Assembly: GCF_900060185.1 (NCBI RefSeq)
Contig: NZ_FIZY01000001.1
Coordinates: 1-64,000, forward strand
DNA from: Grimontia marina
GTDB lineage: Bacteria > Pseudomonadota > Gammaproteobacteria > Enterobacterales > Vibrionaceae
Direction of reading: 5' to 3'
Length of the DNA: 64,000 bases
The notes beneath the pieces were generated by a model. The model made no database searches. It was not told the origin of the DNA and was given only the letters and a program-made list of their open reading frames with translations. The stretch's first letter is position 1. Each line of letters opens with the position of its first letter. The position numbers and the translations under genes were made by a program. Below are positions 10,884 through 19,557 of this stretch, one piece after another.

Positions 10884-11903
10884 ATGGAAAAGATGTTTAA
10901 ACGTTCTATCGTCGCCGCTGCAGTAACTACTGCTGCACTTGGTTCAACTTCAGTACTGGCTGAAGCTGCATTTGACATTTATGGTCAGGTTGCAGTTTCA
11001 GTTGCGCAAAATGCTGTAACAGACACAACTGACGCAAACGCTGGTAAAATCGATTTTGATAACGAATCTCGCATCGGCGTTCGTGGCACAAAAGATTTCG
11101 AGCGTGGACCAAAAATCTTCTGGCAAATGGAAGGTGGTAACGTAGGTGATGATGGTTCAGGTAGCGGTTTGGGTGTTCGTGACACTTATCTGGGACTGGA
11201 TCTTGAAGAAGCGGGTAAAGTTCGTTTTGGTCGACTCTTGACGCCGTTCTTCGAAGTTGTTGATGGTTACACTGGCCAATCTTCTGGTGCTGGCTTTAGC
11301 ATCTCTAACCCAGGCTCTATCAACTATGATCGTCAACCAAACATGGTTCGCTATGACTCTGCAAACCTTTCAGGTTTTTCTTTCTCTCTGGCAGCTGGTC
11401 GTGGTGAAGAAAGTGTGAAAGGGTCTAACGTTTACGGTGGTAGCCTTCAGTACACAGCTGGTTTCTTTACTGGTAAAGCAGGTCTGGAACAAGTCGATGA
11501 CCGTGAAATCAACGCGACCAAAGGCCGTGGCGATGCAACCGCGTACGTTGTAGGTGCAAACTTTGATTTTGACGGATTTGGTTTCCACACTGCATATGTA
11601 ACTGGTGAAGTAGATCCAGAAAGCAACGAGCAAACGAAAGCGTCTCAGGATGCTTATAAGTTAGGTGCTTACTTGGTGTTTGCTGACTACTGGACTGCTA
11701 ACGTTAACTATGCACAATCAAATGACTTCGAAAATGGTGGTGTTAAGCAAGTTGACACTGGTACGCGCGCTATCACTGGTCAGCTGATGTACAGCCTCGA
11801 CCCATCAGCGGTTGTTTACGGTCGTCTGGTACACTTAGACAAAGACGGAGCTAACCAAGATAGCGATCTGGGCTGGCGTTTCGGTCTGGAATACTACTTC
11901 TAA
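10884..11903 (+). CDS. OmpU/OmpC-like general porin (porin 1)
   Basis: A 339-aa outer-membrane beta-barrel porin for passive diffusion of small hydrophilic solutes. A 26-residue signal peptide ends ...SVLAEA. The mature chain starts in porin fashion (AAFDIYGQVAVSV) and ends with the outer-membrane C-terminal phenylalanine signal (GLEYYF). Inner motifs such as ESRIGVRGTKDF and RFGRLLTPFFEVVD are typical of Gram-negative porins. The start is fixed by AGGAG a few bases upstream. It is a monocistronic unit with its own terminator. It resembles the second porin of this window in leader and protein architecture. Confidence 0.9.
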   Translation: MEKMFKRSIVAAAVTTAALGSTSVLAEAAFDIYGQVAVSVAQNAVTDTTDANAGKIDFDNESRIGVRGTKDFERGPKIFWQMEGGNVGDDGSGSGLGVRDTYLGLDLEEAGKVRFGRLLTPFFEVVDGYTGQSSGAGFSISNPGSINYDRQPNMVRYDSANLSGFSFSLAAGRGEESVKGSNVYGGSLQYTAGFFTGKAGLEQVDDREINATKGRGDATAYVVGANFDFDGFGFHTAYVTGEVDPESNEQTKASQDAYKLGAYLVFADYWTANVNYAQSNDFENGGVKQVDTGTRAITGQLMYSLDPSAVVYGRLVHLDKDGANQDSDLGWRFGLEYYF

Positions 11904-11924
11904 GAAGTACTTGATATAGAAATG

Positions 11925-11948
11925 AGCCCGGCACTAGCCGGGCTTTTT
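11925..11948 (+). terminator. Terminator of porin 1
   Basis: A perfect 8-bp stem AGCCCGGC/GCCGGGCT with loop ACTA and a five-T run, 21 bp after the stop. Confidence 0.9.
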
Positions 11949-11976
11949 ATTGTCATGATTTTAAGTATGTAGTGGT

Positions 11977-11999
11977 GTAGTGGTTTAATGAACCACTAC
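11977..11999. repeat. Perfect 9-bp inverted repeat
   Basis: GTAGTGGTT / AACCACTAC around a 5-nt loop (TAATG), between the porin terminator and the convergent DUF2057 gene. There is no U-tract on either side; its role is unknown. Confidence 0.4.
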
Positions 12000-12136
12000 A
12001 GACTCCTTTTAAGTGATGTTAAGTCGGCTTTTAGGGAGCCCTTTAAAGCCACCTACACTGCAGATGGCCTTCTACTTTGTTCTTGTGGTTAACTGGTTAT
12101 TAATCAAAGCTGAATAAGCTCTTTTTTAAAGGTGGT

Positions 12137-12823
12137 TTAGTGCTGCTTCACGTTTTGTATTGCCCAGCTTAGGAAGTTCTTCTGCTCTTGCGAACTTGAT
12201 TGAGAAAACCAAAATTTAAGCATCTTCTCTGATTCAACGTTTTCACTATTTGCTGTTGTTGAGCTAAAAGTTGAAGTGTCTAGATTGTTAATTTGTACAG
12301 GGGTATTTTTTTGTACCACTAAAAAATCATCTTCCAATTTCCAGCTAGCTATGTGATCTCCTTCGTTATAAGTTCGCATTAAAGCCGAAAAGTCAGTCAT
12401 TAAGTCGAACCCCACTGGTAGAACATCAGATTTTACCTCGATAGGTGACCCGTTATCCTCGATAGTAAAATTAGGCTTTTTATTGAATGTCCGCCCTTCG
12501 TCAAGTGTAGTTATCCTTTTGTTAATCTTAAGATTGAGCGTGGTATCATTCGCGGTAAATGTTGCGATCATAGGAACGGATTTATACTTGGTTTTCTTGC
12601 TTCCAGATTCTTGAACGATATGGGACAGCCTAAAAACCAATTGGTTATTACCATTGGGAAAAATGATGGTGTCCTTTGAATCGAACCCTAGATTTGAAAA
12701 ATTTGTTTCATTTCCATTCTCCACTAACACCTGTACACCATTAGGGATTTTTACCGAGACGTCGGCGAAAACACTTGTACTGATACCTAGAACAGTTATT
12801 GCTAGGACTGATTTTTTTAACAC
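12137..12823 (-). CDS. DUF2057 family exported protein (YccT/CsgI-like)
   Basis: A 228-aa protein with a 20-residue signal peptide (to FA) and therefore probably periplasmic. The chain follows the DUF2057 layout: an N-terminal strand region with VQVLVENG, then NGNNQLVFRLSH, and a C-terminal helix LKFWFSQSSSQEQKNFLSWA that matches the LKYWF...FLQWA ending of E. coli YccT, reported as an inhibitor of curli assembly. The role in this organism is unknown; no curli genes are visible. Its base composition is visibly more AT-rich than its neighbours. It diverges from gltX and converges on porin 1. Confidence 0.75.
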   Translation of the reverse strand: MLKKSVLAITVLGISTSVFADVSVKIPNGVQVLVENGNETNFSNLGFDSKDTIIFPNGNNQLVFRLSHIVQESGSKKTKYKSVPMIATFTANDTTLNLKINKRITTLDEGRTFNKKPNFTIEDNGSPIEVKSDVLPVGFDLMTDFSALMRTYNEGDHIASWKLEDDFLVVQKNTPVQINNLDTSTFSSTTANSENVESEKMLKFWFSQSSSQEQKNFLSWAIQNVKQH

Positions 12824-13034
12824 CTTTACTCCTTACAAAGCCAATGCTAGCGCTTTTGCTGATATGTTTGGATGATTCTACTTTTGCTTCAAAAAATAAG
12901 GTAGGTATCCAGACTAAAACTGAGGGATGAGGCTAAGAAAAATATCTCTGTCAGGAATTGTGTCTGAGAAGGCCGATGATACAATAACGCCCCAAAACAC
13001 GGCTCCCACGTTTTTAGATAACTTAGGTGGTAAA

Positions 13035-14459
13035 ATGACAGTCAAAACTCGCTTCGCTCCAAGCCCAACAGGCTTCTTGCATGTAGGTGGTGCGCGTACT
13101 GCACTATATTCCTGGCTTTGTGCAAAGCACGCAAGTGGTGAGTTTGTACTTCGAATAGAAGACACTGATTTAGAGCGCTCAACTCAAGAAGCAATCGATG
13201 CGATTATTGAAGGCATGGAGTGGCTGGGTCTTGACTGGGATGAAGGTCCCTATTACCAAACCAAGCGCTTTGAACGTTACAACGAGGTTGTTGACCAATT
13301 GCTATCGGAAGATAAAGCGTACAAGTGCTATGCGCCCAAAGAGTTGCTTGATGAAATTCGTGAGGAGCAAATGGCCGCTGGTGTGAAGCCTCGCTACGAT
13401 GCAAACCACCCAAAAGTGCTTGCTGCAAATCAAGCAGCAACGGAAGAATCTCCATTTTGTATTCGTTTTCGCAACCCGAAAGAAGGCACTGTGGTTTTTG
13501 ATGACAAAATCCGTGGCCGTATCGAAATCGCAAACAGTGAGCTAGATGATCTGATTATCCGCCGAACTGATGGCAGCCCGACATATAACTTCTGCGTTGT
13601 GATTGATGACTGGGACATGGGAATTACTCAAGTAATTCGTGGTGAAGACCATATCAATAACACACCGCGTCAAATCAATATCTACAAAGCTATTGGTGCA
13701 GCAGTACCTGAGTTCGCGCATTGCTCAATGATTCTGGGTGATGATGGTGCGAAGCTCTCTAAACGCCATGGTGCGGTGAGTGTGATGCAGTACCGAGATG
13801 ACGGTTACCTACCAAAGGCTCTGTTGAATTACCTTGTGCGTCTTGGTTGGTCTCACGGTGACCAGGAAATTTTTTCTCTGGATGAGATGATCAAGCTGTT
13901 TAACCTGGAGTCGGTCAGTAAATCGGCTTCGGCATTTAACACTGAAAAATTGTTGTGGTTGAACAACCACTACATAAAGACATCTGCTCCAGAGTATGTT
14001 GCTGAATACCTTCAATGGCATCTAAATGCAAAAGAGATTGATGTCAGTAATGGCCCAGCAATTACTGATGTAATTAAGCTTGTTGGCGAGCGTTGTAACA
14101 CTTTAATAGAGTTGGCTGAGCAGTGTCGTTATTTTTACCAGGACTTCGAGCAATTTGAGGCGGGTGCAGCGAAGAAACACCTTCGCCCTGTAGCAAAAGA
14201 AGCTCTTGAGTTGGCACTAAGTAAAGCAGAGTCTCTAGAGGACTGGAATACTGAAAACCTCCATCAGCTTATTGCAGACGTTTGTTGCGAGCTCGAATTA
14301 GGAATGGGTAAAGTAGGTATGCCACTCCGCGTTGCCGTGACAGGACAAGGCCAGTCGCCATCAGTTGATGCAGTGATGAACTTGATTGGGAGAGCACGTG
14401 TTGTCTCTCGAATTGAACATGCTGTTGAATTTATACGTGGTCGCGAAGCTTCTATCTGA
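13035..14459 (+). CDS. gltX: Glutamate-tRNA ligase
   Basis: A 474-aa class I aminoacyl-tRNA synthetase that charges tRNA-Glu with glutamate. The HIGH-type motif appears as [18 protein letters not shown] at the N-terminus and the KMSKS-type motif as KLSKRHG near residue 240. The C-terminal anticodon-binding domain ends at about residue 474, the usual size. The frame runs 36 codons further upstream, but the ATG at 13035 has AGGTGG at good spacing and gives the family N-terminus ([10 protein letters not shown]). It is followed by its own terminator, so it is probably monocistronic. Confidence 0.97.
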   Translation: MTVKTRFAPSPTGFLHVGGARTALYSWLCAKHASGEFVLRIEDTDLERSTQEAIDAIIEGMEWLGLDWDEGPYYQTKRFERYNEVVDQLLSEDKAYKCYAPKELLDEIREEQMAAGVKPRYDANHPKVLAANQAATEESPFCIRFRNPKEGTVVFDDKIRGRIEIANSELDDLIIRRTDGSPTYNFCVVIDDWDMGITQVIRGEDHINNTPRQINIYKAIGAAVPEFAHCSMILGDDGAKLSKRHGAVSVMQYRDDGYLPKALLNYLVRLGWSHGDQEIFSLDEMIKLFNLESVSKSASAFNTEKLLWLNNHYIKTSAPEYVAEYLQWHLNAKEIDVSNGPAITDVIKLVGERCNTLIELAEQCRYFYQDFEQFEAGAAKKHLRPVAKEALELALSKAESLEDWNTENLHQLIADVCCELELGMGKVGMPLRVAVTGQGQSPSVDAVMNLIGRARVVSRIEHAVEFIRGREASI

Positions 14460-14483
14460 TTCGTTCTCAAGCGTCGCATTTGA

Positions 14484-14512
14484 AAAGAGCCCATATGAAA
14501 TGGGCTCTTTGT
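14484..14512 (+). terminator. Terminator of gltX
   Basis: AAAGAGCCCAT pairs with ATGGGCTCTTT around a short loop, 24 bp after the gltX stop. The U-tract is short (TTT). Confidence 0.8.
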
Positions 14513-14630
14513 ATATTCTAGTTTCTTGCTTCGATGATGCGCTTTTGGTTTTCAACCCATACCCAAAAATTATCCATCATGGCACATTGCTACATTATCT
14601 GTTTGGGTATATTTACTGCAGTTCCATCAA

Positions 14631-14790
14631 CTATATATGCTGACGCATAAAACTTAATGCAAGCGCAAGAACAGCACTGGTTGAATCCCAATACTTCATA
14701 TCAACCCCTTCTTTACTGGTGGCTTTTCTATCAATGTTTCCTTGCGAAGCAGCCTATGGAAAATTATAGCCACATAAAAACTAGAAGGTC
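14631..14790 (-). pseudogene. Possible remnant of a PIN-toxin/antitoxin pair
   Basis: On the minus strand a 22-codon frame (14699 to 14631) starts MKYWDSTSAVLALAL, which resembles the MxYWDSSALV opening of PIN-domain (VapC-type) toxins but stops after 22 codons. It overlaps by four bases (ATGA) an upstream open frame ending RLLRKETLIEKPPVKKGLI. That is the usual overlap of an antitoxin stop with a toxin start. Upstream in-frame stops show that the putative antitoxin is also incomplete. The resemblance is short and was judged by eye only. Confidence 0.25.
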
Positions 14791-15202
14791 ACCATGCTTT
14801 TTGTCGATGAATATGTCACTTGCATACTTTTTTGGTGCTTTTGGGGAGGAAAGGTTTGATCTGGTGATACCAATCCCTAGCCTTGCTTGTTTTTAATTCA
14901 TCGATCTTGATCACGCATAAGACCTTCATTTTCTCGTTGGAAAAGTTTATCTGGCTAAAGGAGGGTTGATATTTGCTAGCCAGATCCCTTTTTGATATGA
15001 GCATCTAAAGATTAGTGAGATTTTATATGTTTTTATATTCAGTTAATATATTGATTTTAATGGTTTTTATGACTATTTATGTGTCTCTGGTGAGGTAATT
15101 CAAACTTCATTCAGTTAATGGTTTTTTTTCGTTTGAAATTAATTAATCTCTGCCGTGTTGATAAACGACATCAATTAAGTCGCACTGATGCTCTCTTTCT
15201 TT

Positions 15203-15213
15203 CGGCGGCCAAC
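15203..15213 (+). promoter_or_regulatory. Shared porin leader motif (copy 2)
   Basis: CGGCGGCCAAC begins 65 bp before the porin 2 ATG. The identical 11-mer begins 63 bp before the porin 1 ATG (10821-10831). It could be part of the leader mRNA, for example a small-RNA or Hfq-related site; this is inference. Confidence 0.4.
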
Positions 15214-15267
15214 TAAAAGAAAGAGAACTCTCCATCAGAAGCACACATACTTTATTAGGAGTTTTCC

Positions 15268-16359
15268 ATGGATAAATTTTTCAAACGCACAGTAATTGGC
15301 TCAGCGGTAGCTGCAGCAGTTATGGCATCAACTGCTGCAAATGCTTACGTAATTGCACAAACTGATGAAAACTCAGTTGAGCTTTACGGTGTGGTTTCAA
15401 TCTCTGCTGTAGATTACGGTACTAAAGACAGCACTTTCGCACTAGAAAACGAATCTCGAGTAGGTTTCCGTGCCTCTCAAGTTATGACTGATTCAGTTGA
15501 AGCATTCGTTCAAATGGAATCTGGCTGGATGCTGGATACTGGTGCTGATATCGGTAACCGTGACACCTTCGTTGGTATGCGTGGTGATGACTGGGGTCAA
15601 GTACGCTTCGGTCGTATGTTGACGCCTATGTACGAACTGGTTGACTGGCCATACAGTGCTTCAAACATGGGTACGACGTTTGACCGTGGTTGGCGTGCCG
15701 GTGAACGTTTCCACTTTGACCGTAAGAGCCAACAAATCCGCTTCGACTCACCAATGTTTGCAGACATGGTTAAGTTCTCTATCTCTGGTGGTAACGGTAG
15801 CGAAAATACTGAAGACTCCAAGTTCTACAGCGGTAGCTTCACTATCAAACCAGTACAAATGCTGACTCTGCACGCAGCATTTGAAAACACCAGTGATACA
15901 AACTTCGATGACGACACTGTTGTTGAAAAAGATAAAGACACTGGTGTAAACACTAAAGTTGCTAAGTCAGTTGTTGGTGATACAAGCAACTGGTTCGCAG
16001 GTTTCGAACTGCGTCCGATTGATAGCGTAATGATTGCTGGTGCATACAAGTCAGGTGAGTTTGACCGCAACGCAGATAGCTACTCTAAAGGTTACGATAA
16101 GCGCGAAATCGATGCTTACACTATCCAAGCTAACTACTACATGGGCGCAACTAACTTCCGCCTGGGTTATGCATCTCAAGACGGCGAAACTGATGGCGCG
16201 AAAGATGAGTTCCTGAAGCGTGAAACCATCACCGGTGAAGTAGGTCACAGCTTCAATTCTGTATACACCTTCCTGCGTGTAGCGCAGCAAAGTGATGCAG
16301 CAGGTAGCTACAAAGGCGAAGATACAATGATTCGTATCGGTACTGAATGGTACTTCTAA
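15268..16359 (+). CDS. OmpU/OmpC-like general porin (porin 2)
   Basis: A 363-aa outer-membrane porin with a signal peptide ending about residue 26 (TAANAYV). The porin pattern is the same as in porin 1: ELYGVVSISAVD, ENESRVGFRASQ, RDTFVGMRGDDWGQVRFGR, and a terminal phenylalanine (RIGTEWYF). Compared with porin 1 it has a longer acidic/lysine-rich insertion in the middle (DDDTVVEKDKDTG), probably a surface loop. The AGGAG ribosome site and leader resemble those of porin 1. It is monocistronic, with a terminator just downstream. The two genes look like diverged paralogues separated by DUF2057 and gltX. Confidence 0.9.
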   Translation: MDKFFKRTVIGSAVAAAVMASTAANAYVIAQTDENSVELYGVVSISAVDYGTKDSTFALENESRVGFRASQVMTDSVEAFVQMESGWMLDTGADIGNRDTFVGMRGDDWGQVRFGRMLTPMYELVDWPYSASNMGTTFDRGWRAGERFHFDRKSQQIRFDSPMFADMVKFSISGGNGSENTEDSKFYSGSFTIKPVQMLTLHAAFENTSDTNFDDDTVVEKDKDTGVNTKVAKSVVGDTSNWFAGFELRPIDSVMIAGAYKSGEFDRNADSYSKGYDKREIDAYTIQANYYMGATNFRLGYASQDGETDGAKDEFLKRETITGEVGHSFNSVYTFLRVAQQSDAAGSYKGEDTMIRIGTEWYF

Positions 16360-16385
16360 CCTCTTAGAACGTTGTCTTTATCTCC

Positions 16386-16411
16386 AAAACGGGCCCTTGT
16401 GGCCTGTTTTT
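16386..16411 (+). terminator. Terminator of porin 2
   Basis: AACGGGCC pairs with GGCCTGTT (one G-U) around a short loop, followed by Ts, 27 bp after the stop. Confidence 0.75.
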
Positions 16412-16486
16412 CGTTTAGAGCATATGGCAAGAAATCGTATTCGATGGAGTGGATAACAGCAAATTGAAACGGGGGTGAAATTGAAA

Positions 16487-16562
16487 TGGCGCTCCCACAG
16501 GGACTCGAACCCCGATCGATCGCTTAGGAGGCGACTGCTCTATCCTGTTGAGCTATGGGAGC
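16487..16562 (-). tRNA. tRNA-Arg, anticodon CCT
   Basis: A 76-nt cloverleaf on the minus strand. The acceptor stem GCTCCCA pairs with TGGGAGC and is followed by discriminator G and an encoded CCA. The D-arm GCTC/GAGC is present. The anticodon arm GTCGC-CTCCTAA-GCGAT places CCT at 34-36 (reads AGG). The T-arm is CGGGG-TTCGAGT-CCCTG. Encoded CCA is normal for gammaproteobacteria. Confidence 0.95.
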
Positions 16563-16641
16563 GTTGGCGCTGATGTGCGGATTATCAACGCCGGATGGTT
16601 AGTATACCCAATTGTGCCGTAACGTTAAGGCTTTAAAGGAA

Positions 16642-17775
16642 TTATTGTGTGTATTTGGTTACCAAGTCGCCGATCTGAATGCTTTTACCTAGCTCCACAG
16701 GTGAGACTGCTACTTCCGCTGAACTCTCGTAAACACGCGTTACCGATAGCCCGATCTCACTCTTTTTCATCTGAGTACGGTGAATGCCGTATTGATCGGT
16801 GAAGGAAGCGTTGTGCCATAGCGCTAGCTCGTCACCGTGCTTCACGCCATGAATACGACCGGCATTAATTTGCCCAGTTTGACCATTAATCGAGACAATC
16901 TCAGGCGTCGTGGCTCTGCATGCTAAATTGCTTTCTAGGTCCAACAGGATATTGCGACTCATTCTCTGCGCCATTTCGCCATACGGAGAGGCCCAAAAAC
17001 GCGCAGTCTTAGTGTCTATTTTACTGTGGCGCTCAAATGGCCAGGCTGCAATGTCGCGGTAGATATTCTGGTAAATCACTTCACCCGATTTCCCATCTAT
17101 CACATCGATAGACAATGCCAGTTGTCGATTTGTCTGATCTTTTCTCAGTACTTTTTGGTCAATTGTTGCCGTCATATCTGTAATAGTGCCGACTAATAAA
17201 TACTGTGCGCCAGTATCTTCTGCCACCATGGTTGCGACATCCGGTTGTGCAGGAGATATGGAGTAGGGCGTGATCCCCTGAACGACGAAGCTTTGCGCTT
17301 GGGTTTCAAACTGTCGCTGCAATAGTACCGTGAAATCATCCCCAAACTGGAAGATACCACCCAAGGCAGCATGTTGAGGGGAGACGATATCAAAGCGTCC
17401 CATTACCAAGCCTTTTTTGTATTGGTTCTTGTGGCAAGCATTTGCCGTCGGATAGATGTCGATGCGCGCTGTCAATTTCATGACACCGCTTTTTTCCTTC
17501 GTTTCCAGTACCTGAATATGGCGGATCTCATCGCCACTGAACAAATAATCATCTTTCGCTTCTTTTAGGTAAGGACGAATGCTTGTCAGACCGGCAATAT
17601 CAGCCCCAGAGAATTTTAGTGCCTGATAAATGGCATCTTCCAAGGCCCTCTCTCTTGCCTGCTCTTTGCTTTCCAAAACCGTGCTAAGCCCAGTGACTTC
17701 GTACCATGCAGCGTTGACAGAGGTCGATACCAGCGCGATGCAAGCGGCGAGAGGCTTAAGAATTCTTTTGCGCAT
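16642..17775 (-). CDS. flgT: Flagellar H-ring protein FlgT
   Basis: A 377-aa exported protein that builds the H ring around the LP ring of sodium-driven polar flagella and supports assembly of the T ring and stator. A signal peptide ends near AAWYEVTG. The N-terminal domain then shows GLSTVLESKEQARERALEDAIYQAL, and the C-terminal part ends GKSIQIGDLVTKYTQ; both match FlgT. An in-frame TTG lies 15 bp upstream, but the ATG at 17775 gives the usual length. It diverges from flgO-flgP, and each side has a sigma-54-type promoter. Confidence 0.92.
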   Translation of the reverse strand: MRKRILKPLAACIALVSTSVNAAWYEVTGLSTVLESKEQARERALEDAIYQALKFSGADIAGLTSIRPYLKEAKDDYLFSGDEIRHIQVLETKEKSGVMKLTARIDIYPTANACHKNQYKKGLVMGRFDIVSPQHAALGGIFQFGDDFTVLLQRQFETQAQSFVVQGITPYSISPAQPDVATMVAEDTGAQYLLVGTITDMTATIDQKVLRKDQTNRQLALSIDVIDGKSGEVIYQNIYRDIAAWPFERHSKIDTKTARFWASPYGEMAQRMSRNILLDLESNLACRATTPEIVSINGQTGQINAGRIHGVKHGDELALWHNASFTDQYGIHRTQMKKSEIGLSVTRVYESSAEVAVSPVELGKSIQIGDLVTKYTQ

Positions 17776-17878
17776 AACCTTGGTTTCCAATAGTGGGTAT
17801 AAAAATTGCTAGACCAGATGACATCGCTGAAAAAGCGGCAAGGTGGTTAGCAAATAAAGCGAGAATATAGCCACCCAA

Positions 17879-17896
17879 TGCAAATAATGTTCCCAA
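17879..17896 (-). promoter_or_regulatory. Sigma-54 promoter of flgT
   Basis: Minus strand TTGGGAACATTATTTGCAT: GG and GC separated by exactly 10 bp, about 105 bp before the flgT ATG. Confidence 0.6.
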
Positions 17897-17911
17897 AATA
17901 GGGATGGTTAG

Positions 17912-17929
17912 TGGGCGGGGCCTTTGCCC
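17912..17929 (+). promoter_or_regulatory. Sigma-54 promoter of flgO-flgP
   Basis: TGGGCGGGGCCTTTGCCC has GG-N10-GC with TTTGC at the -12 box, 50 bp before the flgO ATG. The -24 side is GC-rich and less typical. Confidence 0.5.
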
Positions 17930-17976
17930 TTATACCTAACAGGTCATTCTGAAATCGTGTCTGGAGCCAGACGACA

Positions 17977-18612
17977 ATGAAAAACTGGATAATGATATTA
18001 CTCAGTCTAGCAACCGTATCTTGCGGCTATAGCCCGATCTACAACGGTAAAGAACCGTACTCGGGGAGCCCGTTCCTGTTGCAGCAAACCCCACGGCACA
18101 CGCTGAACTACTTTATGGACGGTTTGGCGGAAGAGTTGCTGGAAACCAACAATTACCTGACTGCCAGAACGCCCATGGCTATTGTGTCATTTGTTGATGT
18201 GGAAGAGATGGATGAAACCAACTGGCTGGGGAACTCCGTCACTGAAGGAATGATTTACCAAATGCAGCGCCGTGGCTTTACCGTCATTGATTTTAAAAAC
18301 ACTGGAACTATTCGTGTAACGAAAGACGGTGATTTTTCAATCAGTCGTGATTGGAAAGAACTGCATCCAGAACAACAAATTGATTATGTACTGACTGGCA
18401 CTATGTTACGCCAAGGCGGCGGTGTGTTAGTGAATGCCCGCATTGTAGGTATGCGCTCTCGTGTCGTAGTCGCATCGGCACAAGGTTTCTTGCCGGCGGA
18501 CAGAATTGGCCGCGATATTGATACCTTGCATAAGGTGCGGATCCAGGACGGAGTCATCATTCGTGGTGACCAACGTAAACATCCATCTGACACTATCATT
18601 TTGAAACCGTAA
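17977..18612 (+). CDS. flgO: Flagellar outer-membrane lipoprotein FlgO
   Basis: A 211-aa lipoprotein with a lipobox (LATVSC, Cys16). The FlgO-family core includes NYLTARTPMAIVSFVD, NWLGNSVTEGMIYQMQRRGF and DYVLTGTMLRQGGGVLVNARIVG. In Vibrio, FlgO and FlgP are outer-membrane proteins needed for full motility and flagellar stability. It is followed 13 bp later by flgP, so the two form an operon expressed divergently from flgT. Confidence 0.92.
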   Translation: MKNWIMILLSLATVSCGYSPIYNGKEPYSGSPFLLQQTPRHTLNYFMDGLAEELLETNNYLTARTPMAIVSFVDVEEMDETNWLGNSVTEGMIYQMQRRGFTVIDFKNTGTIRVTKDGDFSISRDWKELHPEQQIDYVLTGTMLRQGGGVLVNARIVGMRSRVVVASAQGFLPADRIGRDIDTLHKVRIQDGVIIRGDQRKHPSDTIILKP

Positions 18613-18625
18613 TACTGGAGCGAAT

Positions 18626-19054
18626 ATGAAGACTTGGCTATTTCTGGCAATGTTATTGATGTTGACCGCTTGCCAACCCATCACCACGATTCGCTCTGAT
18701 GAATTGCTCACCGCAGTAGGGACTGCATCTATCAGTGCTCAGCGTGGTGAAACGGAAGAAGAAAAACAGTTCCGTGCAATGAGGGCTTCCAAGCTGGAAG
18801 CATACAAAGAACTCTCAGAGCAGGTATACGGTATTCGTGTCAGTGGCTTGACGCAGGTGGATGACCAGCAACTGGGACAGGACAGAACCCGGGGTGCTTC
18901 AGATGGCATTATCCGAGCTGCCGAGGTGATTGCCAGTTACAAAGTGGGTGACAGTTATGTGACTGAGCTGCAGCTGAACCTGCGAAAGATGAAAAAGATG
19001 TCAGAATATGGTGAATCTCACCACGTACCAAGAGATGATGCGATCATTTTCTAA
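18626..19054 (+). CDS. flgP: Flagellar outer-membrane lipoprotein FlgP
   Basis: A 142-aa lipoprotein with lipobox LTAC (Cys16). The family core EEKQFRAMRASKLEAYKELSEQVYGIRVSG is followed by GIIRAAEVIASYKVGDSYVTELQLNL. FlgP forms the basal disk or outer-membrane-associated ring of polar flagella in vibrios and in Campylobacter. It is cotranscribed with flgO, and a hairpin shared with the converging flgM-flgN operon lies directly downstream. Confidence 0.92.
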   Translation: MKTWLFLAMLLMLTACQPITTIRSDELLTAVGTASISAQRGETEEEKQFRAMRASKLEAYKELSEQVYGIRVSGLTQVDDQQLGQDRTRGASDGIIRAAEVIASYKVGDSYVTELQLNLRKMKKMSEYGESHHVPRDDAIIF

Positions 19055-19070
19055 TCATCGAATAAACGTC

Positions 19071-19100
19071 AAAGCCGCTCTGAAGAAGAGCGGCTTTCTT
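19071..19100. terminator. Bidirectional terminator between flgP and flgN
   Basis: AAAGCCGCTC / GAGCGGCTTT around a 7-nt loop, with T/A runs on both sides. It lies between convergent flgP and flgN and can serve both. Confidence 0.8.
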
Positions 19101-19122
19101 GTATTTATAATAATGGGCTAGG

Positions 19123-19551
19123 CTATACTTTCACATTCGTGCCTAACGTTCGGCTACCGGAAGCCTGTCCTTCACTGTCATAAGTCATTTCACTTTTGCC
19201 CGCAGCCTCCTGAAAAAGGTTACGAAGTTTGTGCATACTGAGGTGTGCACGTTGTAATGCAACGCCATTGGCGTCATTTAATTGGTGACATTTCTCAAGT
19301 GAAGTTTTGATGTGCGAGATGGTCGTCAGATGTTCTTCGGAAGGTGATTGGAGCTCGGGACATTTTGCGAGTTGAGCATCTCGTAACTGAATATTTTGTA
19401 TCAAAGTGAGTTTTTGCTTCGCGCATACATCAATATCGGCAGCCTTTCTGGAGGAAATTGCCGATGTTTCGTTTTCCATGACTTCAAGCAGTGCGTTAAC
19501 ATTTTCAGCCTGTGCCTGAAGAAGTTGCTCAAAAGAGAGTGCTTCAGACAT
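19123..19551 (-). CDS. flgN: Flagellar chaperone FlgN
   Basis: A 142-aa, mostly helical cytoplasmic protein. It has the FlgN features: an N-terminal helix SFEQLLQAQAENVNALLEVMENE, a middle basic helix AKQKLTLIQNIQ, and a C-terminal NDANGVALQRAHLSMHKL segment. FlgN guards the hook-junction proteins FlgK and FlgL before export. It is placed 6 bp after flgM in the usual flgM-flgN order, probably under the sigma-28 promoter in front of flgM. Confidence 0.88.
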   Translation of the reverse strand: MSEALSFEQLLQAQAENVNALLEVMENETSAISSRKAADIDVCAKQKLTLIQNIQLRDAQLAKCPELQSPSEEHLTTISHIKTSLEKCHQLNDANGVALQRAHLSMHKLRNLFQEAAGKSEMTYDSEGQASGSRTLGTNVKV

Positions 19552-19557
19552 GCAAAG

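Larger units (their letters stand above)
14513..15267. other. Gene-poor 755-bp region with decayed fragments and the porin 2 leader
   Basis: No intact gene is recognised. On the minus strand, 14631-14800 looks like the remains of a small toxin-antitoxin pair (see separate entry). A 62-codon minus-strand ORF at 14816-15004 has no recognisable family and no clear ribosome site. The last 250 bp are AT-rich and form the porin 2 promoter/leader, with CGGCGGCCAAC at 15203-15213 and AGGAG before the porin ATG. Confidence 0.45.

Noticed and set aside
12927-13034. N-terminal extension of gltX by 36 codons
   Set aside because: The conserved [13 protein letters not shown] start with AGGTGG is at 13035; the extension has no family match.
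14816-15004. 62-codon minus-strand ORF starting MLISKRDLASKYQ
   Set aside because: No recognised family and no clear ribosome site, in a stretch that also holds broken frames; not called as a gene.
16487-16562. tRNA-Arg(CCT) as an integration site for a genomic island
   Set aside because: No integrase and no repeated tRNA 3' end were seen nearby; both flanks look like ordinary chromosome.
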